DNA from: Bacteroides sp.
GTDB lineage: Bacteria; Bacteroidota; Bacteroidia; Bacteroidales; Bacteroidaceae
Length of the DNA stretch: 64,000 nucleotides
Assembly (NCBI GenBank): GCA_015060765.1
Contig: SUXW01000003.1
Location: 1 to 64,000, forward strand
Reading direction: 5' to 3'
Shown: positions 48,386-60,917 of the stretch, one piece after another
How the letters are laid out: every line of letters starts with the position of its first letter
Numbering within the stretch: the first letter of the stretch is position 1
Position numbers and translations under genes: made by a program
The notes under the pieces: generated by a model
Told to the model about the DNA's origin: nothing
Seen by the model: only the letters and a program-made list of their open reading frames with translations
Database searches by the model: none

Positions 48386-49372
48386 ATGAAAAGACTGTTT
48401 TATGTAAGTTGTATGGTAATGTTGGCAGCATGTAGCAATGCTCCTCAAAAGAATGTGAAAACATTTGTATCCGAAGGTAATCCGATTATAACAGATAATT
48501 TTACAGCCGATCCGGCACCTTTGGTACACGAAGGGACACTTTATCTCTACGTAGGACATGATGAATATTATGAAGGACAAGATTCTGCATCGGGAGGCAA
48601 GGAGTTCAACATAACAGAATGGCTTTGTTATTCTACCGATGACATGAAGACATGGACCGATCATGGTTCGGTATTGAAACCTACCGATTTTAAGTGGGCA
48701 GTTGGGGAAGCTTGGGCTTCTCAGGTAGTAGAAAAGGATGGTAAATTCTATTATTATACAACGGTACAGGCCGGTGAACCTTTTACAGGTAAAGCAGTAG
48801 GGGTTGCTGTCAGCGATAGTCCTACCGGACCGTTTGTTGATGCTATCGGTGCTCCGTTGGTGCATGATAAGATGACTGATAACGGTGTTCGTGGATGGTG
48901 GAATGATATTGATCCGACTGTCTTGATTGACGGTGATGAAGCTTGGCTCTGCTGGGGAAATGGTACATGCTTCTTGGCTAAATTGAAATCCAACATGATT
49001 GAATTGGATGGTGAAATCAAGGTTGTTGATGTTCCTCGCTTTGTGGAAGGCCCTTGGTTGCATAAACATAACGGTATTTATTATCTGACTTATGCGGGCA
49101 TGGGTGAAGGACGTGAAAATATAGCTTATGCTACAGCCGAAAGTATGGAAGGTCCTTGGACCTATCAAGGTGAATTGACTGGTATGGCAGAAAACAGTTT
49201 TACCATTCATCCGGGGATTGCAGAATTCAATGGACAATGGTATTTGTTCTATCATAATGCTGTTCTGACAATTGATGGTATTCAAGGGGCTATTGGTCGT
49301 CGTTCGGTTTGTGTGGACAAACTTTTCTATAATGAAGATGGTACAATGAAGTATGTAGAACAAACTAAATGA
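48386..49372 (+). CDS. GH43 single-domain lipoprotein
   Basis: A 328-residue lipoprotein (lipobox LAAC, Cys16). The propeller carries FTADPAPLVHEG (base Asp), NDIDPTVLIDGD, and VEGPWLHKHNG (acid Glu), with WLCWGNG typical of beta-xylosidase/arabinofuranosidase-like GH43. It is most similar in motif spacing to the GH43 part of the 41033 protein. It likely removes terminal xylose or arabinose from imported oligosaccharides or at the surface. It follows GH31 by 9 bp. Confidence 0.86.
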   Translation: MKRLFYVSCMVMLAACSNAPQKNVKTFVSEGNPIITDNFTADPAPLVHEGTLYLYVGHDEYYEGQDSASGGKEFNITEWLCYSTDDMKTWTDHGSVLKPTDFKWAVGEAWASQVVEKDGKFYYYTTVQAGEPFTGKAVGVAVSDSPTGPFVDAIGAPLVHDKMTDNGVRGWWNDIDPTVLIDGDEAWLCWGNGTCFLAKLKSNMIELDGEIKVVDVPRFVEGPWLHKHNGIYYLTYAGMGEGRENIAYATAESMEGPWTYQGELTGMAENSFTIHPGIAEFNGQWYLFYHNAVLTIDGIQGAIGRRSVCVDKLFYNEDGTMKYVEQTK

Positions 49373-49379
49373 TTAGACT

Positions 49380-51254
49380 ATGAAAAAGGGAATCGTTTTC
49401 TTTTTGATATGTTTGTGTATAAATGGACTTGTTTCAAGTATTGAAGCAGCCAATATACGTCTTCCTAAACTCATTAGCGACTGTATGGTCTTACAGCGTG
49501 ATGTCGATTTGAAAATCTGGGGTTGGGCGGATGCCGGAACAAAAATTACGGTTCGCTTTAAGGGAAACTATTATGAAACGGAGGCGGATAAAAACGGTGA
49601 ATGGCACGTCATTTTGCCTCCGCAACAAGCTGGTGGTCCCTATCTGTTGGAAGTGAATGAAATCATCATCCGTGATGTGTTGGTAGGTGATGTATGGCTC
49701 TGTTCCGGACAATCCAACCAAGAAACTCCTATTCATCGACTGACAGAGATGTTTCCGGAAATCAATGTATCCAATAATCATATGATTCGCCACTACAAAG
49801 TGCCTACTCAAGATGTAAAAGAAACGGCGCAGGAAGAGATTGCTGGTAATGCTGTGTGGCATTCGGGCGTTGCATCGGAAGTGATGAATTGGACTGCTTT
49901 AGCCTATTTTTATGCACAAGAAGCGTATGCCAAGACGAAAGTACCGCAAGGAATGCTTGTTTCCAGTTTGGGAGGATCGGCTATCGAAAGTTGGATTAGC
50001 CAGGAACATCTGAAAGAATTCCCACGTCTGATATTGGATAGGGAAGCGTTGGAGGGAATGAATCGGGCTAAGACAGACAAAGGCGAAAATAAATGGAATC
50101 AGCTTGAATGGGATGATTCTGATTGGGGAACGATGGAAATGCCGGGAACTTGGCGTGAGAATGGAGTGAATGTTCGAGGTACGGTTTGGTTAAGAAAAGA
50201 TTTTGAAATACCTGCTACCATGGAAGGAAGACATGCCAAACTGTCTATGGGAACTTTGGTACATAACGATGCTGTATTTGTGAACGGGGTGTATGTCGGT
50301 TCTACTGGATATGAATATCCTCCCCGTCGTTATCAGATACCTGCAGGTGTCTTGAGAAAAGGAAAGAATACAATTGCAGTCAGATTGAATGCTCCTGCCG
50401 GTAATGGAGAATTCATTAAAGACAAACCTTATAAGATCATAGGCGATGCAGCTGAAATCGATTTGACGGGTACATGGAAATATCGGATTGGGATGGACAT
50501 GGCTGAAGTGGATAAATATGCATCTCGTTTAAAGAATCAGCGTACGGTAGGTTCCGGTCTTTACAATGGAATGATTTATCCCATTCGTCATTATAAGGTG
50601 AAGGCTGCGATATGGTATCAAGGTGAAAGCAATGCAGGACGTGCTCATGAATATGGTTCTATGATGAATTCGCTGATTACTAACTGGCGGGAATTGTGGA
50701 ATATGCCCGAAATGCCTTTCTTATTGGTTCAGTTGCCTAATTTCATGCAAAAGCATGAAAAGCCGACCGATAGTGGATGGGCCAGAATCCGTGAAGCGCA
50801 GTTGCAGACTTTTAAGACTGTTCCTTATACAGCGCTTGCAGTAACGTATGATGTGGGTGAATGGAACGACATTCATCCATTGAATAAAAAAGATGTGGCC
50901 AAACGTTTGTTTCTGGGTGCTCGTAAAATAGTATACGGCGAAAAGGTTGTTCATTCTGGACCGGTTTATAAAGATATGGAAATTGTGGGTGATAAGATTA
51001 TCATCTCCTTTGCGGAAACGGGAAAGGGATTGATGGCTAAAGGAGGAAAATTGCAACACTTTGCCATCGCCGGTGAGGACAAACAGTTTGTTTGGGCTGA
51101 AGCGGTTATTCGTGGTAATAAGGTTATTGTCAGCAGTAAGGACGTAAAAAAACCGGTAGCTGTACGTTATGCTTGGTGTGATAATCCGGAAGGTGCTAAT
51201 TTGTGTAATAAAGAAGGCTTGTTGGCTTCTCCTTTTCGAACAGATAATTGGTAA
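49380..51254 (+). CDS. SASA-type (sialate O-acetylesterase family) carbohydrate acetylesterase
   Basis: A 624-residue secreted protein (signal peptide to SIEAAN). The SGNH hydrolase has Ser112 in CSGQSNQE, WYQGESNAG in the third block and NDIHPLNK (Asp497, His499) near the end. A GH2-like jelly-roll (about 240-365, WGTMEMPGTWRENG, GTVWLRKDFEI) is inserted between blocks, as in many SASA proteins. The family name reflects sialate esterases, but in a xylan locus removal of acetyl from xylan is much more likely. It is 7 bp after the GH43 gene and 4 bp before GH97. Confidence 0.85.
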   Translation: MKKGIVFFLICLCINGLVSSIEAANIRLPKLISDCMVLQRDVDLKIWGWADAGTKITVRFKGNYYETEADKNGEWHVILPPQQAGGPYLLEVNEIIIRDVLVGDVWLCSGQSNQETPIHRLTEMFPEINVSNNHMIRHYKVPTQDVKETAQEEIAGNAVWHSGVASEVMNWTALAYFYAQEAYAKTKVPQGMLVSSLGGSAIESWISQEHLKEFPRLILDREALEGMNRAKTDKGENKWNQLEWDDSDWGTMEMPGTWRENGVNVRGTVWLRKDFEIPATMEGRHAKLSMGTLVHNDAVFVNGVYVGSTGYEYPPRRYQIPAGVLRKGKNTIAVRLNAPAGNGEFIKDKPYKIIGDAAEIDLTGTWKYRIGMDMAEVDKYASRLKNQRTVGSGLYNGMIYPIRHYKVKAAIWYQGESNAGRAHEYGSMMNSLITNWRELWNMPEMPFLLVQLPNFMQKHEKPTDSGWARIREAQLQTFKTVPYTALAVTYDVGEWNDIHPLNKKDVAKRLFLGARKIVYGEKVVHSGPVYKDMEIVGDKIIISFAETGKGLMAKGGKLQHFAIAGEDKQFVWAEAVIRGNKVIVSSKDVKKPVAVRYAWCDNPEGANLCNKEGLLASPFRTDNW

Positions 51255-51258
51255 ATAA

Positions 51259-53133
51259 ATGAAGAATATAGTTCTTTTATTGTTGGGACTTTCTCTTTTT
51301 TCCTGTACGGAAAAGCGTCAGGTCTCTCCGAATGGAAAGTTGGAGTTGGTATATACTCAAGCAGATGGCTCAGGGCATGAATTTAAGATTTGGTATACCG
51401 ATTCGAACCAACGCACGGAAGCTTTGGGTATTTCTGCTATCGGTGTGCAAATGGCTGATGGAGTTGGAAAAGGCTTGGTGTTGAAAGATGTCATTTCAGG
51501 TGTCAAACGAGGAGGGACTTATGAAATGCATGCAGGTAAAGAAAAATGTATTCATTATGAAGCCAATGAATATACCTATGTTTTTCTGGATAGCTTAGAG
51601 AATGAGATACGGATGGTCTTTCGCCTTTATGAAGATGGTGTTGCTTTTCGATACGAAATACCTCATTTGAAAGAAACACGGATAGAGGATGAATTGACTA
51701 CCTATCGTATACCGGAAGGACGTAAGCGTTGGATGCAGAGTTTTGATATGTCGTACGAACGTTTTTTCCCGGAAAGTACTACGGGAAAAGAAAGACATAA
51801 TCATTGGGGATATCCGGCACTGATTCAAATGGGAGACCATGTTTGGACATTGATATCCGAAGCCGGAATTGAAAAGATGCATTGTGCTTCGTCTTTGAAG
51901 AATGAAAAGGAAGTGTCTGATTTCAAAGTGACTTTAGGCAATCATGATAACATGCTTTCGGGAGATTGGTTCTCTCCTTGGCGTGTAGCGATGATTGGGA
52001 CATTGTCGGACGTGGTGGAATCTACTTTAGTAACGGATGTAAGTCCCGAAAACAGGATAGGTGATATCAGTTGGATTCAACCGGGTGCAGTATCGTGGAT
52101 CTATTGGGCTTATAACCATGGTTCGAAAGATTACCAGATTGTCAAGAAGTACATTGATATGGCTGTTGAATTGTCATTGCCATACGTGTTGATCGATGCG
52201 GAATGGGACGAAATGAGTAATGGAGGTTCTATAGAAGACGCCATTCTTTATGCAAAGGAACGTCATGTCAAGCCCTTGATATGGTACAATTCATCTACGG
52301 CATGGTTGAAAGAATGGGGAGCACCCGGACCGCATCATCGTTTGAATGATCCGGATAAACGGGAAAAGGAATTCCAATGGTTGGAAGATAGGGGAGTAGC
52401 TGGTGTGAAGATTGATTTCTTTGCAGGCGACCATCAGGAAACGATGAATTATTGTATTGACCTATTGGAATGTGCCATGAGACATCGTTTGTTGGTTAAC
52501 TTTCATGGAGCAACCATTCCTCGTGGATGGCAGCGTACCTATCCTAACTTACTGACAGTAGAAGGAGTGTATGGAGCGGAATGGTATAACAATGCTCCAA
52601 TTCTGACCAATCGTGCTGCTGCACATAATGCGACGCTTCCTTTTACTCGTAATGTCATTGGTCCGATGGATTATACTCCATGTACCTTCTCGGATTCCCA
52701 ACATCCGCATATTACATCTCATGCTCATGAGTTGGCTTTGACTGTAGTGTTTGAATCTGCTTTGCAACATCTGGCCGACAGACCGGAAAGTTATTTGGCA
52801 CAACCTCAGGAGGTACGGGACTTCTTGTCGACTTTGCCTACAACTTGGGACATTACCAAATTGTTGTCGGGTTATCCGGGACAATCGGTGGTAATGGCTC
52901 GCTGCAAGAATAAGGTTTGGTATGTAGGTGGGTTGAATGGTACGGAAGATGATATGCCGTTGGATTTGGATTGGTCTTTCTTGGATGAAGGTATCCATGA
53001 AATGACACTTTTCCAAGATGGTAAGGGCGAAAAGGCGTCGTGGAGAATTGAAACAATAAAAGGAACAAAAAATGAATTGATAACACACTTGGAACTGCAG
53101 CCACGTGGAGGCTTTGTCGCAGTAATCAAGTAA
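51259..53133 (+). CDS. GH97 lipoprotein, retaining (Asp nucleophile) subgroup, copy 1
   Basis: A 624-residue lipoprotein (lipobox LFSC, Cys16). The N-terminal beta-sandwich (SPNGKLELVYTQ) leads to a barrel with WIYWAYNHGSKDY, VLIDAEWDE, and GVKIDFFAGDHQ, in which Asp386 stands where retaining GH97 enzymes have their nucleophile. Inverting SusB-type enzymes use Glu bases instead. Retaining GH97 enzymes include alpha-galactosidases, so a galactosyl cap on heteroxylan is plausible. A second GH97 follows after 21 bp and differs considerably in sequence, so the pair is not a recent duplication. Confidence 0.87.
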   Translation: MKNIVLLLLGLSLFSCTEKRQVSPNGKLELVYTQADGSGHEFKIWYTDSNQRTEALGISAIGVQMADGVGKGLVLKDVISGVKRGGTYEMHAGKEKCIHYEANEYTYVFLDSLENEIRMVFRLYEDGVAFRYEIPHLKETRIEDELTTYRIPEGRKRWMQSFDMSYERFFPESTTGKERHNHWGYPALIQMGDHVWTLISEAGIEKMHCASSLKNEKEVSDFKVTLGNHDNMLSGDWFSPWRVAMIGTLSDVVESTLVTDVSPENRIGDISWIQPGAVSWIYWAYNHGSKDYQIVKKYIDMAVELSLPYVLIDAEWDEMSNGGSIEDAILYAKERHVKPLIWYNSSTAWLKEWGAPGPHHRLNDPDKREKEFQWLEDRGVAGVKIDFFAGDHQETMNYCIDLLECAMRHRLLVNFHGATIPRGWQRTYPNLLTVEGVYGAEWYNNAPILTNRAAAHNATLPFTRNVIGPMDYTPCTFSDSQHPHITSHAHELALTVVFESALQHLADRPESYLAQPQEVRDFLSTLPTTWDITKLLSGYPGQSVVMARCKNKVWYVGGLNGTEDDMPLDLDWSFLDEGIHEMTLFQDGKGEKASWRIETIKGTKNELITHLELQPRGGFVAVIK

Positions 53134-53154
53134 TGATTTAAAAGAGTCTATGTC

Positions 53155-55104
53155 ATGAAAACGAAATTTGGAATCTTATTGTCTGGCATCTTGTTTTCTG
53201 TGTCAGCATGGGGTATGGAGCGGACTTTCGGAAGTCCGGATGGAAAAATGGTTGTGACCGTATCTGACGGACAAGGAAGTCCGGTTTATACAGTCAGTTA
53301 TAACAATGAAGTCTTTATACAGGAATCTCCTTTGGGATTGAAGACGAATATCGGCGATTATACGCAAGGAATGACGATGAAATCCGGACAATCGGATGTA
53401 AAACTCATTAAGGAACACTATGAACTGTCGAATATCAAACAAAGTAAGGTCGATTATCTGGCAAACGAAGCCGTTTGTGTATTCGAAAAGGAAGGTAAGG
53501 CCATCTATGAGGTTATCTTCCGTGTCTCCAACAGAGACGTTGCATTCAAATACCGCATGTATCCTCAACGTGAAACCAGAAGCTGCATTGTGTTCAGTGA
53601 AGCAACCGGTTTTCAATTGCCACAAGGTACTACCACTTTCCTTTGTCCACAGGTGAAGCCCATGGGTGGTTTTGCCCGTACCTACCCCAGTTACGAAACA
53701 CCATACAGTGTAGATGAAGCGATGGGTAAGAATGGTTGGGGGGAAGGGTATACATTCCCTTGTCTGTTCAAAAATAACGAAAAAGGATGGATTCTGATAT
53801 CTGAAACAGGAGTAAGCAGTGCTTATTGTGCCAGTCGTTTACTGGGACATGAAAGCGGCCTTTATACAATCGGCTATCCTCAACCGGGAGAAAATAATGG
53901 GAACGGAACAAATTCAGCCGGTATCTCTTTACCAGGCGAAACTCCTTGGCGTACCATTACTATTGGAGAAACTTTGGCTCCGATTGTAGAGACTACCGTA
54001 CCATTCGATTTGGTAAAACCACTTTATGAGCCTTCTCAAAAGTATCAATACGGACGTGGCTCGTGGAGTTGGATTATTGGCATGGACGGAAATACGGTAT
54101 ATGATGTACAAAAAAAATACATCGATTTTTCTGCGGCTATGGGATATGAATCAATTTTGGTGGATGCTTTGTGGGATACTCAAATCGGACGTGATAAGAT
54201 TAAAGAATTGGCCGAATATGGAGCCAAGAAAGGAGTAGCCCTTTATTTGTGGTACAATTCCAATGGCTATTGGAACGATGCACCCCAAGGCCCCCGTGGA
54301 ATCATGAGCAATACCATTGAGCGTCGTAAAGAAATGAAATGGATGCAAAGTATTGGTATCCGAGGTATTAAGGTGGATTTCTTTGGCGGCGACAAACAGA
54401 CTACCATGGAATTGTATGAAAATATCTTGGCGGATGCCAACGATTATGGAATCTTGTGTATTTTCCATGGATGCACATTGCCGCGTGGCTGGGAGCGTAT
54501 GTATCCTAATTATGCTTCAAGTGAAGCGGTGCTGGCAAGTGAAAACTTGCATTTCTCACAAGGCAGTTGTGATCATGAAGCATACAATGCCACCATTCAT
54601 CCGTTTGTTCGCAATACAGTAGGAAGTATGGATTTTGGAGGCAGTGCGCTGAATAAATATTACAATTACAAGAACGAAGCAAGAGGAAGCAAGCGTCGCA
54701 CATCGGATGTATTTGCTTTGGCAACAGCCATTCTTTTCCAAAGTCCGGTACAGCATTTTGCTTTGGCACCGAACAATTTGGAAGATGCTCCTTCCTGGGC
54801 CATTGATTTCATGAAGAAGGTACCTACTTTGTGGGATGAAGTGAAATACATCGATGGATATCCGGGTAAATACGTCGTATTAGCCCGTCGTCAGGGTGAC
54901 AAATGGTATGTAGTGGGTATCAATGCCCAAAAGGAAACGTTGAAACTGAAAGTGAAGTTGCCTATGCTTCCTGCAGGAGAAACGGTTCAATATTATAGTG
55001 ATGACAAAGATTTGAATGGTAGCCTGAAGCCTTTGAAAATCAATAAAAAACAAGAAGTGACATTGAATATACCTTGTAATGGGGGAATGGTAATTGTAAA
55101 ATGA
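53155..55104 (+). CDS. GH97 secreted glycosidase, retaining subgroup, copy 2
   Basis: A 649-residue protein with signal peptide (to VSAWG) and no lipobox, unlike its neighbour. The GH97 barrel contains GSWSWIIGMDGNTVYDVQKKY, ILVDALWDTQIG and GIKVDFFGGDKQ with Asp408 at the nucleophile place. It shares the CTLPRGWERMYPNYASSEAV-type region with copy 1. The two GH97 enzymes probably act on different alpha-linked caps (for example alpha-D-galactose) or at different cell locations. It is followed by the GH43-GH8 gene after 17 bp. Confidence 0.87.
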   Translation: MKTKFGILLSGILFSVSAWGMERTFGSPDGKMVVTVSDGQGSPVYTVSYNNEVFIQESPLGLKTNIGDYTQGMTMKSGQSDVKLIKEHYELSNIKQSKVDYLANEAVCVFEKEGKAIYEVIFRVSNRDVAFKYRMYPQRETRSCIVFSEATGFQLPQGTTTFLCPQVKPMGGFARTYPSYETPYSVDEAMGKNGWGEGYTFPCLFKNNEKGWILISETGVSSAYCASRLLGHESGLYTIGYPQPGENNGNGTNSAGISLPGETPWRTITIGETLAPIVETTVPFDLVKPLYEPSQKYQYGRGSWSWIIGMDGNTVYDVQKKYIDFSAAMGYESILVDALWDTQIGRDKIKELAEYGAKKGVALYLWYNSNGYWNDAPQGPRGIMSNTIERRKEMKWMQSIGIRGIKVDFFGGDKQTTMELYENILADANDYGILCIFHGCTLPRGWERMYPNYASSEAVLASENLHFSQGSCDHEAYNATIHPFVRNTVGSMDFGGSALNKYYNYKNEARGSKRRTSDVFALATAILFQSPVQHFALAPNNLEDAPSWAIDFMKKVPTLWDEVKYIDGYPGKYVVLARRQGDKWYVVGINAQKETLKLKVKLPMLPAGETVQYYSDDKDLNGSLKPLKINKKQEVTLNIPCNGGMVIVK

Positions 55105-55121
55105 TTTAATCCTAAATAACC

Positions 55122-57641
55122 ATGAAAAATAAAAATTTGTTAAGTGTACTGGTGTTGCTTGTATGCGTATTGGGTATGCATGCACAGAATCCCATCATTC
55201 GTGATCAATTTACGGCAGACCCTACTGCCAGAGTATTTAATGGTAAGATGTATGTGTATCCTTCTCATGATATACCCAGTCCGATAGAAAGTTTGAAGGA
55301 ATGGTTCTGTATGGGAGATTATCATGTGTTCTCCTCCGATAATTTGGTAGATTGGAAGGATCATGGCGTGATTTTGGACCAAAACCAAGTGCCTTGGGTA
55401 AAGCCTAATTCATATACCATGTGGGCACCTGATTGTGTATACAAGAACGGAATGTACTATTTTTACTTTCCTGCAGGTCCGAAAGAAGGCCGTGGCTTTT
55501 CTGTAGGTGTAGCTATCTCCCAAAATCCGGAAGGACCGTTTATGCCAATGCGTAATCATATCAAGGGAGTGATGGGTATCGACCCTTGTGTCTTGATTGA
55601 TGATGATGGACAAAGTTATCTTTACTGGTCGGGTGGCGGCATTTTTGTTGCCAAATTGAAGGACAACATGTTGGAACTCGATTCACAACCCAAACGTATT
55701 GAAGGTACGCCTAAAGGTGGTGGCTTGATGGAAGGTCCGTTTGCTTTCAAACATAACGGTAAGTATTATTTGACTTTCCCTTGGGTAAGAGTGAAGGATG
55801 GTACCGAAGCATTAGTTTATTGTATGAGTGACAATCCGATGGGACCTTTTGAATATAAGGGTGTGATTATGGACGAACATGCATCGGGCTGTTGGACCAA
55901 TCACCATTCTATTGTAGAATACGAAGGACAGTGGTATTTGTTCTATCATCACAATGATTTTTCGCCTGATTTTGATAAGAACCGTTCGGCACGTATCGAC
56001 TCTTTGCACTTCAATCCAGATGGAACTATCCAGAAGGTGATTCCGACTCTTCGTGGTGTAGGGGTTACCAAAGCGAATTCACAAATTCAGATTGATCGTT
56101 ATAGCAGCATCGGTCCAAAGGCTTCCATCGCTTATTTGAATGATGACAATAAATTCGAAGGTTGGAAAACTATTTTCAGCAAGAGTGGTGCAAGCGTACA
56201 GTACAATACTGTCGATTTTGGCAAAGAACCCGTGCAAGAAGTGAAAATTAGAGTCAAGTCTGCATCAGGTGGTACATTGCAGGTAAAGGCTGGCGATAAG
56301 AAAAATGTGATCGCTACAATCAAAGTTCCTCGTTGCAAGGAATGGACAGTGGTCAGCGCACCGGTCAAAAATGCTCCGGAAGGTATTCAAAATTTGTATG
56401 TAACTCTGAAGAACGGTTCTATGGAAGTGGATTGGTTGGGTTTTGACGGAACTCCTTGGTCAAAAGGAGCATTCGAGACGAAGAAGTATCGCAATCTGTT
56501 TGCAGAATACGGGTATAAGCAAGCCGATATCGATGCCAAGTTGAAGGAGATTTTCGATGGTTTGTTTGTTGGCCCCAATAAAGTATACTTCGAAGTGGGC
56601 GATTCTATGGCCTATATCAGCGATATCAAGAATCATGATGTACGCACCGAAGGTATGTCGTATGGATTGATGATTGCAGTACAATTCGACCGTAAGGATA
56701 TTTTCGACCGTTTGTGGCGTTGGGGTAAGAAGTATATGCAGCATCAGGAAGGACCGTTGGAAGGCTATTTTGCCTGGAGTTGTAAAACGGATGGAACCCG
56801 TAATTCACAGGGGCCTGCTTCTGATGGAGAATTGTATTATGTTACTTCTTTGATTTTTGCGTCCAATCGTTGGGGAAATGATACGGGTATCAATTATTTG
56901 GCTGAAGCAAAGCATATATTGGATTGTTCCATGCAAAAGACTGGGATGGATAGAGTACAACCCTTTATCAATGTACAGGAAAAGTTAATTACTTTTACTC
57001 CAGATACATGGGGAGGTACCTATACCGACCCTTCTTATCATCTTCCTGCTTTCTATGAAGTATGGGCCAGATGGGCTGAAGACGGACGTAGCAATTTTTG
57101 GCGTGAATGTGCCAAGGCCAGTCGTGAATACCTACACAAGAGTATCCATCCGGAAACAGGATTGAATCCAGACTATAATAATTACGATGGTACTTTAAGA
57201 GGTAGCAGAGGTATAATAGGCGATGCTTTCCGTTTTGATTCCTGGCGTGTACCGATGAACATTGCTTTGGACTATTCCTGGGCTTGCGAAGATAAGGAAT
57301 GGCAACAGGCTTATGGCAACAAGATTCAGAATTTCCTGTACAAGGAAGGTATAGATACTTTTGTTGACCAGTACAACGTGGATGGTTCTCAGGTTTCCCG
57401 TATCTTGGGCGCCGGCGGTCATACTGCTTTGAGACATTCTTTGGGATTTGTTTCGACTGCAGCTGCAGTTTCTTTGGTATGTACTCATAGTAAAAGTCGC
57501 GAATTTGTAGATCGTCTGTGGAATGCTAAGCATGAGCCTTATGAAGACGGTTATTTTGATGCTTATTACGATGGATTGTTGCGCTTGTTTGCCTTCATGC
57601 ATTTAAGTGGCAACTATCAGATCATTTTCCCGAAAGAATAA
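55122..57641 (+). CDS. GH43-CBM6-like-GH8 fusion (xylosidase plus oligoxylanase)
   Basis: An 839-residue secreted protein (signal peptide to GMHAQ). The GH43 propeller (about 22-325) shows FTADPTARV, GIDPCVLIDDDG and MEGPFAFKHNG. A CBM6-like sandwich covers 330-445. A complete GH8 domain covers about 450-839, with acid Glu510 in VRTEGMSYG and Asp568 in PASDGELYY near the base position. This GH8 resembles reducing-end xylose-releasing exo-oligoxylanases. Together the modules could trim both ends of a xylo-oligosaccharide: GH43 from the non-reducing end, GH8 from the reducing end. That split of labour is inference. Confidence 0.85.
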   Translation: MKNKNLLSVLVLLVCVLGMHAQNPIIRDQFTADPTARVFNGKMYVYPSHDIPSPIESLKEWFCMGDYHVFSSDNLVDWKDHGVILDQNQVPWVKPNSYTMWAPDCVYKNGMYYFYFPAGPKEGRGFSVGVAISQNPEGPFMPMRNHIKGVMGIDPCVLIDDDGQSYLYWSGGGIFVAKLKDNMLELDSQPKRIEGTPKGGGLMEGPFAFKHNGKYYLTFPWVRVKDGTEALVYCMSDNPMGPFEYKGVIMDEHASGCWTNHHSIVEYEGQWYLFYHHNDFSPDFDKNRSARIDSLHFNPDGTIQKVIPTLRGVGVTKANSQIQIDRYSSIGPKASIAYLNDDNKFEGWKTIFSKSGASVQYNTVDFGKEPVQEVKIRVKSASGGTLQVKAGDKKNVIATIKVPRCKEWTVVSAPVKNAPEGIQNLYVTLKNGSMEVDWLGFDGTPWSKGAFETKKYRNLFAEYGYKQADIDAKLKEIFDGLFVGPNKVYFEVGDSMAYISDIKNHDVRTEGMSYGLMIAVQFDRKDIFDRLWRWGKKYMQHQEGPLEGYFAWSCKTDGTRNSQGPASDGELYYVTSLIFASNRWGNDTGINYLAEAKHILDCSMQKTGMDRVQPFINVQEKLITFTPDTWGGTYTDPSYHLPAFYEVWARWAEDGRSNFWRECAKASREYLHKSIHPETGLNPDYNNYDGTLRGSRGIIGDAFRFDSWRVPMNIALDYSWACEDKEWQQAYGNKIQNFLYKEGIDTFVDQYNVDGSQVSRILGAGGHTALRHSLGFVSTAAAVSLVCTHSKSREFVDRLWNAKHEPYEDGYFDAYYDGLLRLFAFMHLSGNYQIIFPKE

Positions 57642-57652
57642 TTATTTAATAG

Positions 57653-60901
<3,249 letters not shown>

Positions 60902-60917
60902 TTAAAATCGACGTGAC

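Noticed and set aside
48335..49363. A 342-codon minus-strand ORF opposite the GH43 lipoprotein gene
   Set aside because: The + strand protein has a lipobox and all GH43 motifs. The antisense product is Ile/His/Thr-rich with no domain, like other shadows at 42200-43069, 61107-62003 and 31638-32336.
49380..51254. Sialic acid metabolism suggested by the sialate O-acetylesterase family
   Set aside because: No sialidase or sialic acid genes are near. All neighbours are xylan enzymes, so the family name is taken as historical and a xylan acetylesterase role is preferred.
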